From: Bacteroidota bacterium
GTDB lineage: Bacteria > Bacteroidota > Bacteroidia > Chitinophagales > Chitinophagaceae
Assembly: GCA_018267955.1 (NCBI GenBank)
Contig: JAFDXL010000009.1
Location: 708,717 to 772,716, forward strand
DNA: 64,000 nucleotides
Direction: 5' to 3'
Shown here: one piece after another, positions 9,233-17,719 of the stretch
Layout of the letters: each line of letters opens with the position of its first letter
Position numbering within the stretch: the first letter of the stretch is position 1
Made by a program: the position numbers and the translations under genes
The notes under the pieces: model-generated
The model's database searches: none
What the model was told of the DNA's origin: nothing
Seen by the model: the letters and a program-made list of their open reading frames with translations, nothing else

Positions 9233-10171
9233 ATGTCCATAGTACGCCGCATAATACTTTCATTACTCTCCCTTGCTATTGGTGCCTTATTCCTTTTTTC
9301 AGCATTCACTAAGATATATGACCTCGAAAGCTTTGAAGGTTTTCAGTACACCATTGTAGAATATGTACACGTACCATGGATACTGGCAACTTTGGGAGCA
9401 CGTATCCTGATAGGCATGGAGGCTGCGTTGGGTTTATTAATGGCCATACAGTTTTATGGCAGGAAAAAGTGGATATTAAAGCTTGCTATCTTTTTGCTGA
9501 TCATTTTCAGCATTTACCTTGTTTATCTATGGGCTGCTGTCGGCAATAATGTTGATTGTGGTTGCTTCGGAGACTATCTGAAAATGAGCCCGGCAGTATC
9601 TCTATTAAAAAATGCCGCCTTGCTGATAGGCATCTATCTCCTGATCAGGTTTTGTAATGGGATAAAATTCAAAAGGCAGGAATGGATTACCTGGATTACA
9701 TTCATAGGATTGACCACTGCCCCTTTCTTTATATACCCGTTACCAAACACCCAGCCCGACTGGCTAAATAAGGATAAATATAAAATCAACCTATCGTCCC
9801 TTTATACACCTGGAAAAACCGATGCGCCTAAAGAAGACTTATATAAAGGAAAGCATGTGATCGCATTCTTTAGCCTCAAGTGCCCGCACTGCCGCATGGC
9901 CGCTAAAAAAATGCATATTATGAAAGAGAAGAACCCCTCACTACCCTTTTATATGGTAGTTGCCGGCAATGATAAATACCTGGCGCCGTTCTTTGAAGAT
10001 ACACACGCTCAAAACATACCTTATACTAAATTAAAGAGTGAAGAATTTACCGCCATTGCAGGTTTTAGCTGGCCGGCTATATTCCTGGTAAATAATGGTA
10101 TGGTAGAAGCACAAACCAATTATATAAATATGAACCAGGCAGAGATAGAAGACTGGCTGCAAAAACCTTGA
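9233..10171 (+). CDS. MauE/DoxX-like membrane protein fused to a thioredoxin-like domain
   Basis: A 312-residue inner-membrane protein. Residues 1-145 hold four predicted membrane helices of the MauE/DoxX type, with the VDCGCFGD motif between helices that is typical of MauE-like quinone-linked redox proteins. A fifth hydrophobic stretch lies around residues 160-175. The C-terminal domain (from about residue 205) is thioredoxin-like, with a CPHC active site near residues 217-220 and the WPAIFLVNNG cis-Pro-like segment. Membrane helices with vicinal cysteines plus a periplasmic thioredoxin fold suggest transfer of reducing or oxidising equivalents across the membrane. Similar two-domain proteins are common in Bacteroidota (BT_3928-type). 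A terminator follows directly, so it is monocistronic. Confidence 0.78.
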   Translation: MSIVRRIILSLLSLAIGALFLFSAFTKIYDLESFEGFQYTIVEYVHVPWILATLGARILIGMEAALGLLMAIQFYGRKKWILKLAIFLLIIFSIYLVYLWAAVGNNVDCGCFGDYLKMSPAVSLLKNAALLIGIYLLIRFCNGIKFKRQEWITWITFIGLTTAPFFIYPLPNTQPDWLNKDKYKINLSSLYTPGKTDAPKEDLYKGKHVIAFFSLKCPHCRMAAKKMHIMKEKNPSLPFYMVVAGNDKYLAPFFEDTHAQNIPYTKLKSEEFTAIAGFSWPAIFLVNNGMVEAQTNYINMNQAEIEDWLQKP

Positions 10172-10176
10172 TAATG

Positions 10177-10200
10177 AAAGACACCGAAAGGTGTCTTTTT
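10177..10200 (+). terminator. Rho-independent terminator
   Basis: AAAGACACC-GAAA-GGTGTCTTT forms a perfect 9-bp stem with a GNRA tetraloop, running into T6. It lies 5 nt past the MauE-like gene. Confidence 0.9.
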
Positions 10201-10261
10201 TATTTCTGAAATATTCCTGCGTTTTATTGTAACTTTTCTTTTACAACAACGATATACTATT

Positions 10262-11083
10262 ATGTCATTCGCAGGCAAGACTATTTTTATTACCGGTGCC
10301 AGCCGCGGCATCGGCCGTGCTATTGCTTTAAAACTTGCCAAAGACGGCGCTAATATTGCCGTAGTTGCCAAATCGACCACAGAGAACCCAAAGCTGGGCG
10401 GTACTATTTATTCTGTTGCAGAGGAGATCATAGCAGCAGGGGGCAAGGCGCTTGCCGTACACTGCGATATACGCGACGAGGAGCAGATAATAGAAGCAGT
10501 ACAAAAAACCGTTTCCGTTTTTGGGGGCATAGGTGTACTCATCAACAATGCTTCTGCCATCAGCCTCACCAATACAGAGCAAACAGAAACAAAACGCTAT
10601 GATTTAATGTATGACATCAATGTGCGTGGCACCTTCCTGGTTACCAAACATTGTATCCCTTTTTTAAAGAATGGAAGTAATCCACATATACTCACCTTAT
10701 CGCCCCCACCCGATATGCAACCTAAATGGTTCGGCATGTCAGTTGCTTATACCATCAGCAAGTATAATATGAGTATGATGACGATAGGCTGGGCGGTAGA
10801 ACTGAAACAATATGGGATAGCAGCTAACTCGTTATGGCCCGCTACTACGATTGCAACCGCAGCTGTACAAAACCTGCTGGGCGGCGATGCATTGGTGCAG
10901 CGCAGCCGCAAACCTGATATAGTTGCCGAAGCTGCTTATTATATATTATCTAAAGCATCTGCCACTTGCACAGGCAATCATTTTATTGATGAGCAGGTGC
11001 TTACCTCTGAAGGCATAACGGATATGGACCAATATGCGGTAGTGCCAGGAAGCAAATTACAAAAAGACCTTTTTCTCGATTAA
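10262..11083 (+). CDS. Short-chain dehydrogenase/reductase (HSDL2-like)
   Basis: A 273-residue SDR oxidoreductase. The NAD(P)-binding glycine motif TGASRGIG lies at residues 10-17, the structural NNAS motif near residue 98, and the catalytic YxxxK (YTISK) near residue 162. The sequence AVVAKSTTENPKLGGTIYSV after strand 2 and the long insert following LSPPPD are typical of the hydroxysteroid-dehydrogenase-like 2 (HSDL2) subgroup, often linked to fatty-acid or lipid metabolism. The C-terminal SCP2 domain of animal HSDL2 is absent. The ABC transporter gene starts 21 bp downstream, so the two may be cotranscribed. The substrate cannot be told from sequence. Confidence 0.85.
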   Translation: MSFAGKTIFITGASRGIGRAIALKLAKDGANIAVVAKSTTENPKLGGTIYSVAEEIIAAGGKALAVHCDIRDEEQIIEAVQKTVSVFGGIGVLINNASAISLTNTEQTETKRYDLMYDINVRGTFLVTKHCIPFLKNGSNPHILTLSPPPDMQPKWFGMSVAYTISKYNMSMMTIGWAVELKQYGIAANSLWPATTIATAAVQNLLGGDALVQRSRKPDIVAEAAYYILSKASATCTGNHFIDEQVLTSEGITDMDQYAVVPGSKLQKDLFLD

Positions 11084-11104
11084 CCATAACAAAACACATA
11101 TACT

Positions 11105-11995
11105 TTGGAAAACATTCTCTCTATCAACAACATATCGAAGTCGTATGGCCCCGTGCGGGCATTGAACGATGTGTCTTTTGAAGTGCCGCCGGGCTCTGTA
11201 TTTGGCATACTGGGACCTAACGGCAGTGGTAAGACCACACTGCTGGGCATCCTTTTGGATGTACTGCAGGCCGATGCCGGCACTTATAGCTGGTTCAATA
11301 ACCCGGCATCCAGCGAATCGAGAAGGCAGATCGGTTCCTTACTGGAAACACCTAACTTCTACCATTACTTGTCTGCAGTAGATAATCTTAAAATCGCGGC
11401 TGCCATCAAACAACGCGGGCACAACGATATTAATAATGTACTGGAAAAGGTAAACCTGTTGCAACGCAAAGACAGTAAGTTCCAGACCTACTCCCTGGGT
11501 ATGAAACAAAGGCTGGCAATTGCATCGGCCCTGCTGGGCAACCCAAGGGTACTGGTGTTTGATGAGCCTACAAATGGACTGGACCCTGCTGGTATCGCTG
11601 AAATACGGGACCTGATACGTCAGCTAAACAGTGAAGGCATAACCATAGTAATGGCCAGCCACTTGCTGGATGAGGTAGAAAAAGTATGTACCCACGTAGC
11701 AATTCTAAAACGCGGACAGTTATTGCTAAGCGGACCGGTTAATGAAACGCTGCGCAGTGAAGACCAGATAGAAGTATCTGCAATGAACCTGGATCACCTG
11801 AAACAGGTGATTGCTTCTATGCCGGGCATTAAAGATATCAAGCCTGTTAATGGCAGCTTACTGTTATCATGCGATAATAATATCCTGCCCGAGCAGGTGA
11901 ATAAATATTGCATAGACAATAGCATAGTCCTCTCTCACCTGGCAATGAAGAAAAAAAGCCTCGAAACCAAATTCATGGAACTCACCAACAACTAA
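11105..11995 (+). CDS. ABC transporter ATP-binding protein
   Basis: A 296-residue ATPase of an ABC-2-type exporter. Walker A is GPNGSGKT (residues 37-44), the signature is YSLGMKQRLA, and Walker B is VLVFDEPTNGLDP, followed by the H-loop (ASHLLDE). A ~90-residue C-terminal extension ends in MKKKSLETKFMEL, typical of DrrA/CcmA-like ATPases. Translation most likely begins at the TTG at 11105, the only start that gives the standard N-terminus MENILSINNISKSYG. The permease gene follows 5 bp later, so the two form one exporter. The substrate is unknown. Confidence 0.9.
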   Translation: MENILSINNISKSYGPVRALNDVSFEVPPGSVFGILGPNGSGKTTLLGILLDVLQADAGTYSWFNNPASSESRRQIGSLLETPNFYHYLSAVDNLKIAAAIKQRGHNDINNVLEKVNLLQRKDSKFQTYSLGMKQRLAIASALLGNPRVLVFDEPTNGLDPAGIAEIRDLIRQLNSEGITIVMASHLLDEVEKVCTHVAILKRGQLLLSGPVNETLRSEDQIEVSAMNLDHLKQVIASMPGIKDIKPVNGSLLLSCDNNILPEQVNKYCIDNSIVLSHLAMKKKSLETKFMELTNN

Positions 11996-12000
11996 AAACT

Positions 12001-12789
12001 ATGCAAGCAATACTCTCTATAGAATGGATGAAGGTTAAAAAGTACCGTACCTTCTGGATATTATCGGCACTGTTCCTGTTTATGCTGCCTGCATGGAACT
12101 ACGGGTTGAAAAACGGCGTACTTAAAGTTGGCGGCAATGGTGTGAACATCCTCAACCAGGTATATAGCTACAGCTATGTATGGGAAAATATCGGCTACTG
12201 GACCAGCCTCTTTGTTGTATTCCTCTCGGTATTGGTAATTATTCTTACCACAAATGAGTATCAATTTAAAACCAATCGCCAGAACGTAATAGATGGATGG
12301 AGCCGCCTGCAGTTCTTCCATGCAAAATGGGGTATGGTTGTAGTACTAAGCCTGCTCACTACACTGTACGTTTTTATCAATGGTGTGGTATTTGCAGCGG
12401 CCGGCGGTTCTATGAGTGGTTTCCCCGGCCATATAGAAAAGCTGTTTTACACTTTTGTTCTCACGCTTAATTATTTCAGCTTTAGCCTGCTGCTGGCATT
12501 CATATTTAAGCGCAGCGGTATTACTATTGGTATATTCTTCCTCTACAGTATGTTTGTAGAAACCCTGCTAAAGTCGCTGCTCAACTGGAAGCTATCTTCT
12601 AACCCCGGCAACTTCCTGCCATTACAATGCAGTGATGAACTTCTCCCCTTTCCACTGATGGATATGCTGAAGACCATTGCCAAAATGCAATCAGAAACCA
12701 ACAATGCCTATTATGTAATAGCCTCCTTTGTATGGATAATTATCTATTACTTAATAAGTCGCCGGTTATTACTGAAATCTGATTGGTAA
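12001..12789 (+). CDS. ABC transporter permease (ABC-2 type)
   Basis: A 262-residue integral membrane protein with about six predicted helices: a first helix after the WMKVKKYRTFWILSALF start, a pair in the middle, and a terminal WIIIYYLISRRLLLKSDW. The EWMKVKKYRTFW opening and the TNEYQFKTNRQNVIDGWSR cytoplasmic loop are typical of Bacteroidota ABC-2 permeases. It pairs with the ATPase encoded 5 bp upstream. surE follows 9 bp later, so the three genes are probably one operon although surE is functionally unrelated. Confidence 0.85.
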   Translation: MQAILSIEWMKVKKYRTFWILSALFLFMLPAWNYGLKNGVLKVGGNGVNILNQVYSYSYVWENIGYWTSLFVVFLSVLVIILTTNEYQFKTNRQNVIDGWSRLQFFHAKWGMVVVLSLLTTLYVFINGVVFAAAGGSMSGFPGHIEKLFYTFVLTLNYFSFSLLLAFIFKRSGITIGIFFLYSMFVETLLKSLLNWKLSSNPGNFLPLQCSDELLPFPLMDMLKTIAKMQSETNNAYYVIASFVWIIIYYLISRRLLLKSDW

Positions 12790-12798
12790 ATTTACCTC

Positions 12799-13587
12799 AT
12801 GAAACATGAGGGCAGACCTGTAATACTGATAACAAATGATGATGGCATTACTGCACCGGGCATACGCAACCTGGTAGATGCGGTAAAAGACCTGGGGGAA
12901 GTAATTGTGGTAGCGCCAGACAGTCCACAGTCGGGTATGGGGCATGCTATTACTATTGGCGAACCTTTGAGGTTGCATAAATCCAATGTTTTTGACGGTA
13001 TAGATTCCTGGGAATGTAGCGGCACGCCGGTAGATTGCGTAAAGCTGGCAAGAGATAAAATACTGCACCGAAAACCAGACCTGTGCCTGAGTGGCATCAA
13101 CCACGGGGCCAATCACTCTATTAATATTATATATAGCGGTACCATGAGCGCTGCCATGGAGGCTGCCATAGAAGGCATCCCCTCTGTCGGCTTTTCTCTT
13201 TTAGATTTCAGCTACGATGCCGATTTTAGCATTGCCGGTCATGTTGCACGTACCATTGCTGCCCAAATGCTGCAAACTGCCATGCCTGCGCACACATTAC
13301 TAAATGTAAATATTCCCAAAGTGTATGGAGAAGAGTTTAGGGGCATCCGTATATGCAGGCAGGCTTATGCCAAATGGCAGGAAGAATTTGACCATCGGGT
13401 TGACCCGCGTGGAAAGGATTATTACTGGATGACGGGTAAATTCATGAATATGGACGAGCGGGAAGATACAGATGTGCAGGCGCTGCAAAATGGTTTCGCC
13501 TCTGTAGTACCGGTAAAATTCGACTTTACCGACGAGCGTATGAAGCAAAACTTACAGCAACAATGGGCCCACATTACCAATCATTAA
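12799..13587 (+). CDS. surE: 5'/3'-nucleotidase SurE
   Basis: A 262-residue member of the SurE family. These are metal-dependent acid phosphatases that dephosphorylate nucleoside monophosphates and help survival in stationary phase. The N-terminal metal-binding motif ILITNDDG (residues 9-16) is intact. The family hallmarks VVAPDSPQSGMGHAIT, the SGTPVDCVKLA segment and SGINHGANHSINIIYSGTMSAAMEAAI follow in order. Length and motif spacing are normal. It follows the ABC exporter genes closely (9 bp). Confidence 0.96.
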   Translation: MKHEGRPVILITNDDGITAPGIRNLVDAVKDLGEVIVVAPDSPQSGMGHAITIGEPLRLHKSNVFDGIDSWECSGTPVDCVKLARDKILHRKPDLCLSGINHGANHSINIIYSGTMSAAMEAAIEGIPSVGFSLLDFSYDADFSIAGHVARTIAAQMLQTAMPAHTLLNVNIPKVYGEEFRGIRICRQAYAKWQEEFDHRVDPRGKDYYWMTGKFMNMDEREDTDVQALQNGFASVVPVKFDFTDERMKQNLQQQWAHITNH

Positions 13588-13688
13588 CCGCTAATTCCTA
13601 ACAATTAAGCATAATAATAATATCTGCCTAAACCCAACTAAATAAATATTGTAGCTTGTCTTTGCAATAAACCTAAATTCCACTCTCT

Positions 13689-15656
13689 ATGCAAAGACTG
13701 CTCATTTTGCCGGTATTGTTATGCCTGGCGCTCTGCACTTCTTTTATTGCTAACGCATCAGTAAGTGTTGCCGCCGGTGAAATTACTTACGAGTGGCAAA
13801 GTGATTCTACCTACCGCTTTATGTTTACCCTCTACCGCGATTGCTCAGGTGGCCCGGAGCCGGATAGTGTACAATTATGTTTTCATGATCCCTGCGATAA
13901 TACTTTAAGCTTTAGCACCTACCTCATGAAACTATCCGGAACAACTATCCTGAAGGATTGTTCTGAGGCAAAATCTCAGTGTGATAGCCCTGCTTCTACC
14001 CTTCCGGGCTTTAAGCAATACACCTACACGGCATTAGCTACTTTACCGGGCAGGTGTAATTCCTGGCATATTTTCACGCATGTAGATTACAGGAATAATA
14101 TGATCAACCTGCAAAGCCCCACCTCTAAACAATATTACGCAGAGGCCCGCTTTAATAATACAGGAAGTTTTATTACCAATTCATCCCCAAGTTTTGGCAA
14201 TGCGCCTGTGCACTTCGCATACACGGGAAACTTTTCTGGTTATGATTGTAAGGCTACCGATGTTAACGGCGATTCCATTGTTTACGAAACTATCTCCCCT
14301 CTTACCAATGTAAGTTCCTGCTCAGATACGGTTGCTTCAGTTGCACCGTATATAACAACTTCTCCTGCTTTAAATAATTTCAACAATCCATTTCAGAGCA
14401 ATAGCAGCTATTATCTGAATACTACATACCCTGCAACTAATACTTTCGCATGTACCCCAGGCACAACTGGCTCACAAAACGTTGCACTAAAGGTTAAAGA
14501 ATATAGAAGAGGTGTTCTGATTGGCTATGTAACAAGAGAGGTGCAAGTTGTTGTATTCACACCACCACCAAATATTGGTAGTTATTTTAAATTTACTCCA
14601 GCAGTTTTACCTAATCACATTTGCGAAGGCGACACATTTGATTTTGACTTTGATGCAATAGCTTACGACAGTAATGCAAGGATTGTTATGGAAGACAACC
14701 ACATCTACAGATTTCCAGGTGCAACTCTTACCTACACATCTCAATATTCAGATTCAGTACATGGACATTTTCATTGGGTACCAACGTCTTCAGGTAAGAT
14801 GAGTTTTATTATCACCGCATTTGATTCTACCTGCAGAACACCGGGAGTAATCGTATACAATACACAAACGACAGCTTTCTATGTAGATGCAAGGCAAAAA
14901 CCATTAAAAGATACCACTATCTGCCTTGGCGACACAGCAAAATATGGCCTCCTTTATTCTGGTAGCTGGTCTGTATTTTCCGGAACGCCGAATAGCATCA
15001 ACTGCACAACCTGCCAGTTTGCAAATATGTACCCAACCGCAACATCACAATACACGGTGTACATGTCGCCTGCAGGTGCATGCCCTGCTTTTCATGATAC
15101 CGTACAGGTAAATGTTAATACCAACATTACACATCCTTCCGTAACTATAACGGCAAGCCCTGATACCAATATAGCACCGCTAACCACAGTTACATTCATA
15201 GCACACGTTGTTAACTGCGCTCATCCCGCTTACCAATGGTATAGAAATGGAGTAGCAATAGCAGGGGCTGTAAGAGATTCATTCGTCCTTGCCAGTCTTA
15301 ATAATAATGATGTGATAACCTGCAAAGTAAATTGCGGAGATGCTTGCCCAAGGCCATCTGATACTGCCAGCAATCCAATCACCATACATGTCAGCAGCGG
15401 TATAAACACAATCAAAACCCCATCTCCGTTCAGCATCTACCCTAACCCTAATAATGGCAGCTTTACGATCGTGGGCAAAGTGCAGACAAACAACACTACG
15501 ATAGAATTACTGGATATAACAGGTAAACAGATGTACAGGAAGCAAATAGCTACCGGGAATGGTGAAATCAATGAACAGTTGCAGTTGGATCTGCGACCCG
15601 GCATCTATATATTAAAGATCGATAACCAAGCCATGCAGCTGGTAATAAGCAGATAG
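13689..15656 (+). CDS. Large T9SS-sorted surface protein, array copy 1
   Basis: A 655-residue secreted protein and the first of three tandem paralogues. The signal peptide is MQRLLILPVLLCLALCTSFI, with cleavage near ANA. The shared N-terminal domain begins AAGEITYEWQSDSTYRF with YRDCSGG and many paired cysteines; such domains occur in large Bacteroidota surface proteins of unknown role. The centre contains beta-rich, PKD/Ig-like stretches (TVTFIAHVVNCAHPAYQWYR). The last ~80 residues (SPFSIYPNPNNGSFTIVGK ... LRPGIYILKIDNQAMQLVIS) are a type A T9SS sorting domain. The 3' end is nearly identical in DNA to the next copy. I propose a cell-surface or adhesive role, not an enzyme. Confidence 0.82.
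   Translation: MQRLLILPVLLCLALCTSFIANASVSVAAGEITYEWQSDSTYRFMFTLYRDCSGGPEPDSVQLCFHDPCDNTLSFSTYLMKLSGTTILKDCSEAKSQCDSPASTLPGFKQYTYTALATLPGRCNSWHIFTHVDYRNNMINLQSPTSKQYYAEARFNNTGSFITNSSPSFGNAPVHFAYTGNFSGYDCKATDVNGDSIVYETISPLTNVSSCSDTVASVAPYITTSPALNNFNNPFQSNSSYYLNTTYPATNTFACTPGTTGSQNVALKVKEYRRGVLIGYVTREVQVVVFTPPPNIGSYFKFTPAVLPNHICEGDTFDFDFDAIAYDSNARIVMEDNHIYRFPGATLTYTSQYSDSVHGHFHWVPTSSGKMSFIITAFDSTCRTPGVIVYNTQTTAFYVDARQKPLKDTTICLGDTAKYGLLYSGSWSVFSGTPNSINCTTCQFANMYPTATSQYTVYMSPAGACPAFHDTVQVNVNTNITHPSVTITASPDTNIAPLTTVTFIAHVVNCAHPAYQWYRNGVAIAGAVRDSFVLASLNNNDVITCKVNCGDACPRPSDTASNPITIHVSSGINTIKTPSPFSIYPNPNNGSFTIVGKVQTNNTTIELLDITGKQMYRKQIATGNGEINEQLQLDLRPGIYILKIDNQAMQLVISR
15387..15642 (+). repeat. Near-identical 3' segment shared with array copy 2 (first copy)
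   Basis: This segment encodes the T9SS sorting domain of array copy 1 and matches 17388-17645 in copy 2. The first ~120 bp differ at only one or two positions, after which scattered third-position changes appear. The upstream parts of the two genes are far more diverged. Confidence 0.8.
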
Positions 15657-15683
15657 TATAAGATCAATATTAAAACCTAATCA

Positions 15684-17654
15684 ATGAAAATTGCTTATAA
15701 ATTATTATTCATTTTATTGCTACTTGCTGTCAACCGTTATAGCAATGCGCAAACCGCAGCAGGAGGCGATATTACTTATGAGTGGGTAAGTGATTCTACT
15801 TACCGCATATACGTAACTATTTACAGAGATTGTGCCGGGGGAAGGGAACCTGCCAGTGTACCTGTATGTTTTTATAATCCCTGTAACCCGTCAATGAACT
15901 TTAGCATAACTGCATCCAAATCGCCACGTACGGATACCAACACATACTTCGGCTGCGCCAGGATAAAGACGCAATGCGACAGCATTAATTCTGCATTGCC
16001 GGGGTTTAGAAAATGGATCTATCTTCAGACCACCACACTGCCGGGCAGGTGCGATTCTTGGCATATTTATACCTATTTAAATTACAGAAGTAATAGTAAT
16101 AATATCGTCAATGCTACTGCCAAACCTTTTTATTTAGAAACAAGATTTAATAATACAGGTAGTTATAAAGAAAACTCATCACCTTTTTTCTCAATATCGC
16201 CGTTGATCTACTGGTATCCCAATGCACCAATCTCTGTTAACAATGCGGCGTTAGATGCGGATGGCGATTCTGTTGTAACAGAAATTGTATCGCCGTTAAC
16301 CGATGTTTCAAGTTGTAGCGACACAGTGCCCTCCAATACTAGTTTCCCATCCACTACCCCGGCTTTATCGATCCCGTCAAACCCACTTCAAACCAATAAT
16401 ACACTCACGATAAACAACCATACAGGCCAGATAAATTTCACACCAACCGCCGTCGGAAGAAACACACTCACTATAAAAGTTAAGGAATACAGAAATGGCG
16501 TTTTGATTGGTAGTGTGATGCGTGAAAACATGATTGTACTCTATGGTAAAAAGCCAGATACACCGAAATTCAAAATTTCTCCTGCAATCCCTTCCGCCGG
16601 TTACTTTCAAACCTGTGTAAATTCCCCCATAAGTTTCTCCTGGGATGTTGTAGCTATCGATACTAATACAACTTTGGCCTTGTCTGATAATCATATATTC
16701 ACTATGCCGGGGGCAACTATTACCTATTCTGCCCAAGGCAAAGATTCTATAAGGGGTACGCTCACATGGACACCCGCTATCGGTGATACAGGAACGCGGA
16801 ATTTCATTTCGGTAACATTAGACTCAACCTGTTCCACAGCCGGATTTTATTCCCGTTATCTGAACCGAGTTCCAGTTGTCGTATACGGTCCACCTGCTTC
16901 TATGAAAGACTCGTCAATATGTCCGGGAGATACTGCCGGCTATACATTAAGTAATACGGGGAGCTATACCTGGTCTATATTACCGGGAGGAACACCGGGC
17001 AGTATCAGTTGCACCGGCTGTAATAATCCTAAGATGTATCCGGCCGTAAGCACACAGTATGTTGCTACCAGCACGTACAATGCTCTTTGCCCTACCTATT
17101 TCGATACCGTACAAGTAAGTGTAAGAACCAATATTTCCTATCCTTCCATTCATATTACAGCCACTCCTGATACCAATATCACACCTGGCTTGCAGGTAAC
17201 GTTTACTGCTACCTCAGCCAACTGTACCAATTCCAAATATCAATGGAAAATAAACAATGTGAACGCAGCAATGGGGCCTTCTCTCACAACCACAACCCTG
17301 CAGGACGGAGACATCGTTACCTGCCAGCTTATCTGTAACGATACCTGCCCCAGCCCTAAAGACACAATAAGCAATCCACTTACTATTCATGTCAGCAGCG
17401 GTATAAACACAATCAAAACCTCATCTCCGTTCAGCATCTACCCTAACCCTAATAATGGCAGCTTTACGATCGTGGGCAAAGTGCAGACAAACAATACTAC
17501 AATAGAATTATTGGATATAACGGGCAAACAGATGTATACAAAGCAAATAGCCACCCGAAATGGAGAAATCAATGAACAGTTGCAGCTGGATCTGCGACCC
17601 GGCATCTATATATTAAAGATCGATAACCAAGCAATGCGGCTGGTTATAGAATAG
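15684..17654 (+). CDS. Large T9SS-sorted surface protein, array copy 2
   Basis: A 656-residue paralogue of the preceding gene, 27 bp downstream. The signal peptide is MKIAYKLLFILLLLAVNRYS, with cleavage near NAQ. The N-terminal AAGGDITYEWVSDSTYRIYV and YRDCAGG match copy 1, and cysteine positions are largely conserved. An Ig-like segment (QVTFTATSANCTNSKYQWKI) precedes the type A sorting domain, which is almost the same as in copy 1 at protein and DNA level. It ends in a strong terminator, so copies 1 and 2 are probably one transcription unit. Function unknown; surface-exposed by inference from T9SS sorting. Confidence 0.82.
   Translation: MKIAYKLLFILLLLAVNRYSNAQTAAGGDITYEWVSDSTYRIYVTIYRDCAGGREPASVPVCFYNPCNPSMNFSITASKSPRTDTNTYFGCARIKTQCDSINSALPGFRKWIYLQTTTLPGRCDSWHIYTYLNYRSNSNNIVNATAKPFYLETRFNNTGSYKENSSPFFSISPLIYWYPNAPISVNNAALDADGDSVVTEIVSPLTDVSSCSDTVPSNTSFPSTTPALSIPSNPLQTNNTLTINNHTGQINFTPTAVGRNTLTIKVKEYRNGVLIGSVMRENMIVLYGKKPDTPKFKISPAIPSAGYFQTCVNSPISFSWDVVAIDTNTTLALSDNHIFTMPGATITYSAQGKDSIRGTLTWTPAIGDTGTRNFISVTLDSTCSTAGFYSRYLNRVPVVVYGPPASMKDSSICPGDTAGYTLSNTGSYTWSILPGGTPGSISCTGCNNPKMYPAVSTQYVATSTYNALCPTYFDTVQVSVRTNISYPSIHITATPDTNITPGLQVTFTATSANCTNSKYQWKINNVNAAMGPSLTTTTLQDGDIVTCQLICNDTCPSPKDTISNPLTIHVSSGINTIKTSSPFSIYPNPNNGSFTIVGKVQTNNTTIELLDITGKQMYTKQIATRNGEINEQLQLDLRPGIYILKIDNQAMRLVIE
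17388..17645 (+). repeat. Near-identical 3' segment shared with array copy 1 (second copy)
   Basis: Second copy of the T9SS sorting-domain coding segment; see 15387-15642. Array copy 3 has a related but clearly diverged C-terminus, so the homogenised pair is copies 1 and 2 only. Confidence 0.8.
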
Positions 17655-17665
17655 CAACGCACATC

Positions 17666-17690
17666 AATCCGGCATGAATGCCGGATTTTT
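17666..17690 (+). terminator. Rho-independent terminator
   Basis: AATCCGGCAT-GA-ATGCCGGATT forms a perfect 10-bp stem followed by T-rich sequence. It closes array copy 2. An ATG inside this hairpin (17678) is in frame with array copy 3 but cannot reasonably be its start. Confidence 0.9.
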
Positions 17691-17719
17691 ATTGTATTTA
17701 TATACCAATAAACTACACA

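Noticed and set aside
17678-17719. Upstream in-frame ATG for array copy 3
   Set aside because: It lies inside the terminator hairpin of copy 2, and starting there would bury the signal peptide.
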